From Chitinophagaceae bacterium UBA7600 (GTDB taxonomy: Bacteria > Bacteroidota > Bacteroidia > Chitinophagales > Chitinophagaceae), in contig DLKC01000086.1 of the NCBI GenBank assembly GCA_002478885.1, positions 9,122 to 73,121 on the forward strand: a stretch of DNA of 64,000 nt. Reading direction: 5' to 3'. Each line of letters starts with the position of its first letter. Within the stretch, counting starts at the first letter, position 1. Of this stretch, positions 35,173 to 42,282 are shown piece by piece. The notes under the pieces are model-generated. The model was not told the DNA's origin, did no database searches, and saw nothing but the letters and a program-made list of their open reading frames with translations. The position numbers were made by a program, and so were the translations under genes.

Positions 35173-35574
35173 ATGTTAACTAAAAAAACAAGGCTTGGGA
35201 TCTTTTTGTCGGCGGTGCTTATCGTGCTGTTACCAGGTTGCTATAAAACAGTAACAGTTACTCAAAGCACGGGTACAGAAGTAACTACGCCGGTGAGTTT
35301 TAAAGCCGATCTGATTCCCATATTTAACAAAAGTTGCAATATGAGTGGTTGTCATAGTGCCGGTGGTCAGGTTCCTGATTTAACGCCTCCCAATGCATAC
35401 AGGTCAATTTTTGAAGAAGACCTTGTTGATATCAATGATCCTGAGGGAAGCGAGATCATGGGTTGGCTAACCGGGCAAATCAAACCGGCTATGCCTTTGG
35501 GAGCTCAAACAAATCCATCGAATATCAACAACCTCATGCTTGCGTGGATTAAACAAGGGGCCAAAAACAATTAA
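35173..35574 (+). CDS. Small cytochrome-like lipoprotein with CX4CH motif, copy A
   Basis: 133 residues. Lipobox LLPGC (C23). After VSFKADLIPIFNKS comes C55-NMSG-C60-H61, then a segment rich in Pro and a C-terminal helix (MLAWIKQGAKNN). This pattern is that of small Bacteroidota cytochrome-domain lipoproteins; the CX4CH spacing is longer than normal CX2CH. Its relative at 38415 has the cysteines at the same positions. It sits between the haem lipoprotein and the DUF5777 barrel, 31 bp and 10 bp apart, in one operon. Confidence 0.82.
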   Translation: MLTKKTRLGIFLSAVLIVLLPGCYKTVTVTQSTGTEVTTPVSFKADLIPIFNKSCNMSGCHSAGGQVPDLTPPNAYRSIFEEDLVDINDPEGSEIMGWLTGQIKPAMPLGAQTNPSNINNLMLAWIKQGAKNN

Positions 35575-35584
35575 AAAAATCGTC

Positions 35585-36502
35585 ATGAAAAAAATTATAA
35601 ACAACTTATTGCTAAAAAATATACGGTTCGGCGTACTGCTGCTAACACTTGCATTGTGCTTGCTTGTAAATGTAACGGCACAAGGCCAGGATTCCGCTGC
35701 GCGGGCAAAAGCAAAGTCAAAGCCGGTAAAAAACACATTCGGTAGTTCTTTTATTATAGACAACCAGAGTGTGATGGTACCAATCAAAGGCACGTTTGAA
35801 GCCGACTTTCAACACAGGTTCGGGACAGTTAATAATGGGTTTGATGATCTGTGGGGACTTTATGCCCCGTCAAATATCCGGCTTGGTTTTAATTACGCCC
35901 CGATCGACAAACTGTATGTGGGTTTCGGTCTAACGAAGGACAATATGGAGTTTGACTTCAATGCCAAATATGCGCTGCTTAAACAAACCGCCGATAACCG
36001 CATGCCGGTTAGTGTAACCGTCTATGGCAACATGGCTATAGATGCAAGAGACCCGAGCAATTTCGAGAACAGCATTGACCGCTATTCCTATTTTAGCCAG
36101 TTAATTATCGCACGAAAAATTACAGAAAAATTTTCTGCCCAAATAAGTCCCAGCTTCTCATGGTTCAACAATGTCGAGGGTTATATAGACAGCAAGGGAC
36201 AGGTACAGAGCAAAATGTATCACGGCCATTTCGCCGTTGCACTTTACGGCCGGTACAAGGTGGGAAGCAACATGTCTATTCTTGCCGGTTGGGATCAGCC
36301 AATAACCCAACATCCAATGAATAATCCGCATCCAAACATTTGTTTAGGCCTCGAAATAACAACCAGTGCCCACCAGTTTCAGATTATTGCGGGGAATTAT
36401 CACAGTATTCTTGCGCAAAGAAATAATGTATTTAACCAAAACGATTTCACCAACGGACAATTTCTTATCGGCTTTAATATTACACGGCTCTGGAACTTCT
36501 AG
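35585..36502 (+). CDS. DUF5777 family outer-membrane beta-barrel, copy A
   Basis: 305 residues from MKKIINNLLLKNIRFG at 35585, with a signal peptide ending VTAQ. The barrel begins FGSSFIIDNQSVMVPIKGTFEADFQHRFGTVNNG and ends FLIGFNITRLWNF, a C-terminal aromatic as required for Bam-dependent insertion. A close paralogue is at 38822 (shared SVMVPIKGT/TVMVPIKGT, DLWGLY, NIRLG.NYAP and the same last strand). In this cluster it may be a pore or scaffold for the cytochrome lipoprotein; there is no direct proof. A strong terminator follows. Confidence 0.85.
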   Translation: MKKIINNLLLKNIRFGVLLLTLALCLLVNVTAQGQDSAARAKAKSKPVKNTFGSSFIIDNQSVMVPIKGTFEADFQHRFGTVNNGFDDLWGLYAPSNIRLGFNYAPIDKLYVGFGLTKDNMEFDFNAKYALLKQTADNRMPVSVTVYGNMAIDARDPSNFENSIDRYSYFSQLIIARKITEKFSAQISPSFSWFNNVEGYIDSKGQVQSKMYHGHFAVALYGRYKVGSNMSILAGWDQPITQHPMNNPHPNICLGLEITTSAHQFQIIAGNYHSILAQRNNVFNQNDFTNGQFLIGFNITRLWNF

Positions 36503-36523
36503 AACAACAAAAAAAAACGATAT

Positions 36524-36566
36524 AAAATCCCGCAGCAATTAACACGGTTAGCTGCGGGATTTTTAT
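36524..36566 (+). terminator. Terminator after the first respiratory sub-operon
   Basis: A 13-bp perfect stem (AAAATCCCGCAGC with GCTGCGGGATTTT) around a 14-nt loop, ending in TTTTTATTG. It separates the genes at 33.8-36.5 kb from those further on. Confidence 0.9.
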
Positions 36567-36839
36567 TGTACTATTTGCAACGTCAAAAAAAGGTTAGATA
36601 CGTAAGGCCTATATGCATTACTCAAAAGCTCCAACAATAATTTCATAGTCTTTTTTGGCCCCATAAGTCCAGTCATGTATTAAGCATTGTTGCGTCGCAC
36701 TCTTGTACTGCATAACTTTATTCCACAATTTGATTTCTAAAAAATAATTCAGGTCATAATTATCAATTGCCAATACTATTATATTGCCGGCCCGGATTTA
36801 TTGATAACTAATAGTATTACAAGTAAACATTCATAATTA
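36567..36839. other. Intergenic region with one repeat copy
   Basis: The only structure seen is the repeat at 36689-36708. The last 100 bp are AT-rich without a full promoter consensus. Confidence 0.4.
36689..36708 (-). repeat. Dispersed repeat, copy 20
   Basis: GTTGCGTCGCACTCTTGTAC, beyond the terminator of the first respiratory sub-operon. Confidence 0.9.
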
Positions 36840-37364
36840 ATGGGTAGCGATTTTCTAGCTTATTTGCAAATGCTCGAGTTCATTGCCTTTTTTGCAGGCT
36901 ATCCTCTTATTTATACAATATTGCGCTACCTATCCGCCCAAAAAAATAACGCCGCTATTTTTTTCTCAAAAATATATGAGTTTTTGCCTTCCACTTATGC
37001 AATTGCTGGCACTCTATATATTGGCTTGCAATTAAAAAATATCTATCCTGACTACTCTCTTGAAAACGTTATCCGCACAATTCAACATCCGGCAATTGCC
37101 ATATGGGCGGTTAGTACAGTAGCATTTGCTTTAACAGTCATTGCAAAAAAGTCTTTTTTAAGCCTGTTACACAGCCTGGTCTTTTTTTTACTTTTTGCAA
37201 TTGAAATTGCAAACGGGTATTCAAATATGTCCACTGACGGAAGCAGGCTTCACAATACCATGAATATCTATACTGCCAGTCTTTTGTTTTATATTATTGC
37301 CCCAATCACTATCTTTTCCATTTCCAGGATTGTTCTTTATACCAAAGATCTATTCAATCATTGA
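36840..37364 (+). CDS. Small five-helix membrane protein of unknown function
   Basis: 174 residues, five predicted membrane helices (near residues 10-30, 45-65, 85-105, 108-130 and 142-165). No signature recognised and no conserved charged or metal-binding pattern apparent. It stands alone between the two halves of the respiratory cluster, 208 bp before the FNR-like promoter region. Membership of the cluster is uncertain. Confidence 0.65.
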   Translation: MGSDFLAYLQMLEFIAFFAGYPLIYTILRYLSAQKNNAAIFFSKIYEFLPSTYAIAGTLYIGLQLKNIYPDYSLENVIRTIQHPAIAIWAVSTVAFALTVIAKKSFLSLLHSLVFFLLFAIEIANGYSNMSTDGSRLHNTMNIYTASLLFYIIAPITIFSISRIVLYTKDLFNH

Positions 37365-37468
37365 ATCACTCATAACTGTTACTTATTTCATCATACGTTT
37401 TCGGTCTCCATTTTTCAAAGAACCCGATTGCATCACCGGTGACATAAATTAAAGTCAATCTTCATTTG

Positions 37469-37482
37469 GTGATATTTATCAC
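37469..37482 (+). promoter_or_regulatory. Crp/Fnr-type dyad GTGAT-N4-ATCAC
   Basis: Perfect 5-bp inverted repeat GTGAT-ATTT-ATCAC, close to the Fnr and Crp consensus. It lies about 46 bp before the -7 box upstream of the YceI gene, near position -65. Confidence 0.55.
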
Positions 37483-37491
37483 AAGTCATTT

Positions 37492-37503
37492 TGACGAAAG
37501 TCA
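37492..37503 (+). promoter_or_regulatory. FixK/FNR-like box TTGAC-N4-GTCA
   Basis: TGAC-GAAA-GTCA, preceded by T to give TTGAC-GAAA-GTCAT, one base from the FixK/FNR consensus TTGAC-N4-GTCAA. Another GTCA half-site stands at 37485-37488. Centre at 37497.5, about -42 from the predicted start, the class II activator position. Confidence 0.55.
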
Positions 37504-37527
37504 TAAAAATGTAAAATTTCCTGCTGG

Positions 37528-37535
37528 TACTTTTG
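37528..37535 (+). promoter_or_regulatory. -7 box of the YceI operon promoter
   Basis: TACTTTTG matches TAnnTTTG, 37 bp before the YceI start codon. There is no TTG at the -33 spacing; the FixK/FNR-like dyad is there instead, which suggests an activator-dependent promoter. Confidence 0.55.
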
Positions 37536-37572
37536 TTGTTGAAACAGTGATTATTCAACTTAAATAAATTTT

Positions 37573-38370
37573 ATGAAACTGCTTAGTAAAACCACATTAA
37601 TGATCCTTCTCTCTGTCGTAAGTATTTATGGATATGTGGCCAGTTGCACGCACAAAGATGTAGTTCCTCCTGCCCCTGCCGATCCTACTCCAGTAATCAC
37701 ACGCGGTGATGCCGTACTGCTTCCTCATACCATGACTGTTGGTGACAGCACACAGTGGAAACTTGACAAAGTGCACTCCAGTGTCCTTTGGTCAACAAGT
37801 TATGTTGGAGCCGCAGGCTTACTTACAGGAAGGTTTAACCAGTTTGGTATGCATGATGTAACGGATGCAAAAATGATCAACTATTATGTTACCGGTCAAC
37901 CTCTACTGGATAGCTCATGGGCTTTTTATGAAGGCGATCCTTCAAAAACTTATTTCAACGGGTATGTCCAGATAAACACATCCAATACTGGTGAACAAGG
38001 CCGTGATACGGGTTGTAATATCAGTACGCTTGGAACTATAAAAATCGTACCTGGCACGCAAAATCTTACAGTTACAAACATCGCCAGGTTAAAATCCAGG
38101 GAAGTAAAATTTGATGAACTCAGCAATGACTATATCGTGACCATAGATCTTACCTGGCAAGGAAAACTTGGAGCCCCAATAACAAAATCCATTGTTGGCA
38201 GATTGAAATATATACCAAAAGCAAGAGTACAGTTTGGAACAAGCGCTGCTTATAGTGTTTTCGGTCTTCAACTTACTTTCCAACTCAATTGCAGAGACTT
38301 TGGAATCACCAGTACAAGCATTGCAGATGTTATTGACATTGAATGCAACATGAATTTCAACAACAAGTAA
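37573..38370 (+). CDS. YceI-like domain lipoprotein
   Basis: 265 residues, lipobox YVASC (about C25). The domain starts WKLDKVHSSVLWSTSYVGAAGLLTGRFNQFGM, the usual YceI opening (W.LD..HS.V.F...H...V.G.F..F), and runs as an extended beta-sheet to the end. YceI proteins bind polyisoprenoids or other hydrophobic ligands in the periplasm. It heads a group (YceI, CX4CH lipoprotein, DUF5777 barrel) that mirrors the group at 33.8-36.5 kb with its haem lipoprotein. Preceded by the FNR/FixK-like promoter. Confidence 0.8.
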   Translation: MKLLSKTTLMILLSVVSIYGYVASCTHKDVVPPAPADPTPVITRGDAVLLPHTMTVGDSTQWKLDKVHSSVLWSTSYVGAAGLLTGRFNQFGMHDVTDAKMINYYVTGQPLLDSSWAFYEGDPSKTYFNGYVQINTSNTGEQGRDTGCNISTLGTIKIVPGTQNLTVTNIARLKSREVKFDELSNDYIVTIDLTWQGKLGAPITKSIVGRLKYIPKARVQFGTSAAYSVFGLQLTFQLNCRDFGITSTSIADVIDIECNMNFNNK

Positions 38371-38414
38371 TTCCAGGTCCTAAAAAAGGAATAAGTAAAC
38401 CAAAAATTATTACG

Positions 38415-38798
38415 ATGAAAAAAATATTGATATATGCAGGTCTGCTTCTTATGGCTGGCGTCGTTATAACAGGATGTTATCAGGACGTAATCCTTCCAGA
38501 CGCTGTAGTTAATCCCGATGGTCCTCCTCAGGCAGTAAGTTTCAAAAACGACCTGGCCCCAATATTCAATACACAGTGTGCTTTATCAGGCTGTCACGTT
38601 TCAGGTGGCCACCATCCTTATATGGCCTCTGATGTTTCTTACCTGCAAATTGTAAATGGAGGTTATGTAAACACAAGTATTCCAAAAGAAAGTATTCTCT
38701 ATAAAATGATTAATGGAGAAATGCAGGAATACATTCCTTCTGCTTCAGACAGGCAAAAGGTTTATGACTGGATAAGAAATGGCGCGCCAAACAATTAA
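38415..38798 (+). CDS. Small cytochrome-like lipoprotein with CX4CH motif, copy B
   Basis: 127 residues from MKKILIYAGLLLMAG at 38415; the longer frame overlaps the YceI stop. Lipobox VITGC (C21). VSFKNDLAPIFNTQ is followed by C55-ALSG-C60-H61 and the C-terminus VYDWIRNGAPNN. Same layout and cysteine positions as the protein at 35173, with the shared opening VSFK.DL.PIFN. Haem attachment is likely but the CX4CH spacing leaves some doubt. Confidence 0.82.
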   Translation: MKKILIYAGLLLMAGVVITGCYQDVILPDAVVNPDGPPQAVSFKNDLAPIFNTQCALSGCHVSGGHHPYMASDVSYLQIVNGGYVNTSIPKESILYKMINGEMQEYIPSASDRQKVYDWIRNGAPNN

Positions 38799-38821
38799 CT
38801 GACTCCAAAAAGCAAAAAAAA

Positions 38822-39817
38822 ATGAAACATAAAATATATCAACCTGGCTACCGGCTAATCCAATTATGTTTGGCCGGCCTGCTGGCTTTATCAATAACAA
38901 CTGCGACTGCGCAGGATTCTTCTGCCGCAGTTGATCAGGTAGTAGCGCCCAAAAAAGTAAAGCCTGCTAAGAATACTTTTCAAAGCATCTGGATCATTGA
39001 CAACCAAACGGTGATGGTGCCAATAAAGGGAACTTTGGAATTGGATTTCCAGCACAGAATGGGAAATGTGAATAATGGCTCTGAAGATCTTTGGGGATTA
39101 TATGGCGCTTCCGCCAACATTCGGCTCGGCGTAAACTACGCGCCTGTCAATCGTTTAAACCTGGGTATTGGAATAACAAAAAATAAGATGTTGCTCGACC
39201 TGAATGCCAAGTATGCCATCATCACCCAAACGCCAGGTAAATATCCGGTAAGCGCAACTTACTACGGCAATGCTGCAGTCGACACAAGAAAAGAAGCTTC
39301 GCTGTACGACGGTGCAGAAATGAAGCATAACTCAGACCGGTATAGCTTTTATAATGAATTGATAATTGCCCGAAAATTTAATGACCATTTGTCTCTCCAG
39401 GCTGCGGCAAGTTGGTCGCACCAAAACGCGGTAACTGGGTTTTATACTTCATATGATACCAGTTCAAAGAGCTATGGAGACGTTTACCAGTCTATGGAGC
39501 ATGAACATTTTGCCGTGTCATTGTCAGGCAGGTATAAATTCTCAAACATTTGTTCAATTATCTTCAGCTATAGCCAGCCAATAACTTCACACTCGGAGTA
39601 TAATCCCAATCCATGCCTTTCACTGGGACTGGAGGTTAATACAAGCAGCCATACGTTCCAGGTGTTTGTAACCAATTTTGATAAGCTGAACGCACAACAG
39701 AATAATCTTTATAACCACAATAACCCATTCAAAGAGTACACAACGGTAAACGGTGATGTGGTTAAAGGTTATCAATACCTCATAGGTTTCAATATTACCC
39801 GGCTCTGGAATTACTAA
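38822..39817 (+). CDS. DUF5777 family outer-membrane beta-barrel, copy B
   Basis: 331 residues, signal peptide ending TATAQ. IIDNQTVMVPIKGTLELDFQHRMGNVNNGSEDLWGLYG aligns closely with the copy at 35585, and both end in the strand (L)IGFNITRLWN-aromatic. It is slightly longer because of an insert around residues 200-225 (YTSYDTSSKSYGDVYQS). It follows the CX4CH lipoprotein by 23 bp. The pair appears twice in the cluster, which suggests barrel and lipoprotein work together. Confidence 0.85.
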   Translation: MKHKIYQPGYRLIQLCLAGLLALSITTATAQDSSAAVDQVVAPKKVKPAKNTFQSIWIIDNQTVMVPIKGTLELDFQHRMGNVNNGSEDLWGLYGASANIRLGVNYAPVNRLNLGIGITKNKMLLDLNAKYAIITQTPGKYPVSATYYGNAAVDTRKEASLYDGAEMKHNSDRYSFYNELIIARKFNDHLSLQAAASWSHQNAVTGFYTSYDTSSKSYGDVYQSMEHEHFAVSLSGRYKFSNICSIIFSYSQPITSHSEYNPNPCLSLGLEVNTSSHTFQVFVTNFDKLNAQQNNLYNHNNPFKEYTTVNGDVVKGYQYLIGFNITRLWNY

Positions 39818-39920
39818 ACAAATACCAGATCTAAACCCTGACAAGGTGCCGTTAAACTATAGATTCTGTTTAGTGCATGCAAAAGATAAGCGCCTTAACC
39901 TAAAAGCAGAAAGATAAAAA

Positions 39921-40436
39921 ATGATAAGCCGTTGTAAAACTACATTCACACGACTAATTCTGGTATCAACCGTTATAGCAACATCTTCTGCATGCACTTC
40001 TTTAACAGATAAAAATGAAGCATCGACTAAAACGAAGCAACTAGCAAAAACACTATCCAAGCCACCATCATCATTTGGAGATACGCTTTCCATAAACCCA
40101 ATGGCTGCGGTTTTTTACAACCCGGATTCTGTTCAGCGGGAAAAGATAAAGGCTGCAAATACGAAAGAAATTTTCGAAAGTATGTCACATGAATTCTTTT
40201 TTCAAATGAACAATGCAAAGTTGTTGATAAGAAGAGACTGGCCTGAAATAAAAATCATAGAATGCTCGCAAGCCAGGTATCTGCTGTTTGAAAAAAAAGA
40301 TGGAACCAGTAAGTGTATTGATCTTAATACAAGAGATGATATGTCTGGCATAATACTATTCGACGGTCAAAAAGATCCTGAATTTGCAGACATGATGAAC
40401 ATCGACACAGACCTTGGCTTCTATTTTAAGAATTGA
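39921..40436 (+). CDS. Hypothetical lipoprotein
   Basis: 171 residues. The signal sequence MISRCKTTFTRLILVSTVIATSSAC gives a lipobox SSAC at C25. The mature part is charged, with no cysteine pair for haem and no recognised domain; the single later Cys residues lie in IIECSQ and KCIDL. It sits 103 bp after the DUF5777 gene and 114 bp before the cytochrome c gene on the same strand, so it is probably part of the cluster. Unknown function. Confidence 0.65.
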   Translation: MISRCKTTFTRLILVSTVIATSSACTSLTDKNEASTKTKQLAKTLSKPPSSFGDTLSINPMAAVFYNPDSVQREKIKAANTKEIFESMSHEFFFQMNNAKLLIRRDWPEIKIIECSQARYLLFEKKDGTSKCIDLNTRDDMSGIILFDGQKDPEFADMMNIDTDLGFYFKN

Positions 40437-40550
40437 TGATTCATTTAATTTTTCTCAAAGCCAAAAGCTGTTGCAGATCATAAAATGATAACTCATAACA
40501 CGCTAAGTTCATTTTTAAAAAATTGTATCACTAAAATCAAATCTACAGAC

Positions 40551-40967
40551 ATGAAAAAGAACCTGATTATTCCATTCCTGATGCTTATTGTCTTTTTTGG
40601 AGCAACGCTAATGACTGCATTCACTCCATTCCAGGGAGCTAAACCATGGACAGTGCCTGATGCTGCCAAAAGCAAAAAAAGTTCCGTTGCAAGTAATGCT
40701 GCATCTATTGCTGCAGGAAAAGAACTGTGGACTACCCATTGCAAATCATGCCACGGGGCAAAAGGTTTAGGCGATGGGTCTAAAGCTGCTCAATTAAAAA
40801 CGGAGCCTGGTGATTTTTCTAAATCAGATGTGCAGGGCATGTCAGATGGTGAAATATTTTATAAGATTTCTGAAGGACGTGATGATATGCCATCCTTCAA
40901 AAAGAAACTTCCCGATGAAGAAGACAGATGGAATCTTGTTGTATTCATGCGCACTTTGAAAAAATAA
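40551..40967 (+). CDS. Membrane-anchored or secreted monohaem cytochrome c
   Basis: 138 residues from MKKNLIIPFLMLIVFFG at 40551. Signal anchor or signal peptide, then the standard haem motif C64-KS-C67-H68 in HCKSCHGAKGLGDG and a Met ligand in DDMPSFKKKLPDEEDRW. Class I cytochrome c of the kind that carries electrons between membrane complexes and acceptors. In this cluster it would link the NrfD/Fe-S module to downstream carriers (inferred). Confidence 0.88.
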   Translation: MKKNLIIPFLMLIVFFGATLMTAFTPFQGAKPWTVPDAAKSKKSSVASNAASIAAGKELWTTHCKSCHGAKGLGDGSKAAQLKTEPGDFSKSDVQGMSDGEIFYKISEGRDDMPSFKKKLPDEEDRWNLVVFMRTLKK

Positions 40968-40978
40968 AATAATAAAAC

Positions 40979-41004
40979 GAACGGTTAAACCAGCCGTTCT
41001 TTTA
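40979..41004 (+). terminator. Weak terminator after the cytochrome c gene
   Basis: GAACGG and CCGTTC form a 6-bp stem followed by TTTTATTTT. It may reduce but need not stop transcription into the next genes. Confidence 0.55.
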
Positions 41005-41095
41005 TTTTCCCAGCAGCCTATTTCGCAAAAAGTACCTGCATCGATAATTGCACCAAAACCGGAAGCAGTGCTGCAGGTTATCTAAAACAAATAAA

Positions 41096-41341
41096 ATGGA
41101 AGCTCCTCAAAAATCTTCATCAAGAAAGAAATTCCTTCAATGGGGTGCAATACTCTTTGGATCGGCCACTTTCCTTGGTTTTACAAATTTCTTTTGGAGG
41201 TCTAAAACCAAAGAAGAAAAAGCTGATACGGTTAAAATGCTTACCCAGGATGGACAACTCGTTGAAATAGACAAAAAATTTCTCGCCGCCCCAGGCAAAA
41301 AAATAACCAACGAAGAATTGCAGCGTTGGGTAAACAAATAA
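41096..41341 (+). CDS. Small membrane protein related to the N-terminus of the next Fe-S protein
   Basis: 81 residues from MEAPQKSSSRKKFLQWGAIL at 41096, one signal/anchor helix, then a short periplasmic tail. The stretch VKMLTQDGQLVEIDKKFL aligns with VKLLSVTGEIIEVDKAFL near residue 45 of the Fe-S protein encoded 10 bp downstream. It has no cysteines. It looks like a stand-alone version of that N-terminal segment, perhaps a small subunit of the NrfCD-like complex. No known family assigned. Confidence 0.7.
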   Translation: MEAPQKSSSRKKFLQWGAILFGSATFLGFTNFFWRSKTKEEKADTVKMLTQDGQLVEIDKKFLAAPGKKITNEELQRWVNK

Positions 41342-41351
41342 ACAAAAAGCA

Positions 41352-42251
41352 ATGAACGAACATACCAGTACTTCCAGAAGGGATTTTCTGCTTGCCGGTT
41401 TTGCTACCGCAGCCGCAGTGGGCTGTAGCGACAGTACTAACCCTTTTACTCCTGAAATGGCTGTAGCCCCATCCGGGGAAAAAGTAAAATTACTTTCGGT
41501 GACCGGTGAAATTATTGAAGTGGATAAAGCTTTTTTAAAACCTGTTCCCGATGTGCCGCAACTTTCAAATGCAGAAGAGAGAAAAGGCATACCAGGCAAA
41601 AAATTTGTTATGGTGATCGACCTTGCCCGCTGCAAGAATTTAAGAAAATGCCAGAGTGCCTGCAATCACATGCATCGGGTACATTCAGGACAAAACTGGA
41701 TAAAGGTACTAAGCATGCAGGATGGCGAACATACAGCACCTTACTGGCAACCAACCACCTGTATGCACTGCGATGAACCGCCATGTGTAAAAGTTTGCCC
41801 GGTGGACGCTACATTCAAAAGACAGGATGGTCTCGTACTGATAGATAGCGACCGCTGTATTGGTTGTCGTTTTTGTATGGCTGCATGTCCTTATTCAACA
41901 AGAGTATTTAATTGGGGAGACCCTGGTGTTACAGCAGATGTTGCAGACCAGCACTATTCATGCGAAACAAGTATGCCGCAGAAAAAAGGAACCGTTGGCA
42001 AATGTGATTTTTGTCCCGACATGACCAGGAGAAATGAATTGCCTCACTGCGTATCAGCATGCCCGAATGGCGTATTTTTCTTTGGAGATATGAATGAGGA
42101 TTCCGTATCAAACGGTGCTGAAACATTCCGGTTTTCCGATCTCATAAAAGACAAAGCCGGCTATAGGCTAATGGAAGATCTCGGTACTAAACCAAGTGTC
42201 TACTACCTGCCTCCGGTCAACAGGAATTTCCCTTACGAATCCGGTTTATAA
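41352..42251 (+). CDS. Tat-exported Fe-S protein with four ferredoxin-type clusters (NrfC/DmsB-like)
   Basis: 299 residues. Tat signal SRRDFLLAGFATAAAVGC with a possible lipobox (C25). Cysteine groups: C94-x2-L97-x2-C100-x3-C104, CMHCDEPPCVKVCP, CIGCRFCMAACP, and CDFC...HCVSACP. The first group lacks the second cysteine (Leu97), so that site may hold a [3Fe-4S] or altered cluster. Such proteins pass electrons between an NrfD-type membrane subunit and a catalytic subunit. The NrfD gene follows 31 bp later, but no molybdopterin subunit is in the cluster. Confidence 0.92.
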   Translation: MNEHTSTSRRDFLLAGFATAAAVGCSDSTNPFTPEMAVAPSGEKVKLLSVTGEIIEVDKAFLKPVPDVPQLSNAEERKGIPGKKFVMVIDLARCKNLRKCQSACNHMHRVHSGQNWIKVLSMQDGEHTAPYWQPTTCMHCDEPPCVKVCPVDATFKRQDGLVLIDSDRCIGCRFCMAACPYSTRVFNWGDPGVTADVADQHYSCETSMPQKKGTVGKCDFCPDMTRRNELPHCVSACPNGVFFFGDMNEDSVSNGAETFRFSDLIKDKAGYRLMEDLGTKPSVYYLPPVNRNFPYESGL

Positions 42252-42282
42252 AACAATAACAGTAAACATTAAATAACTGACG

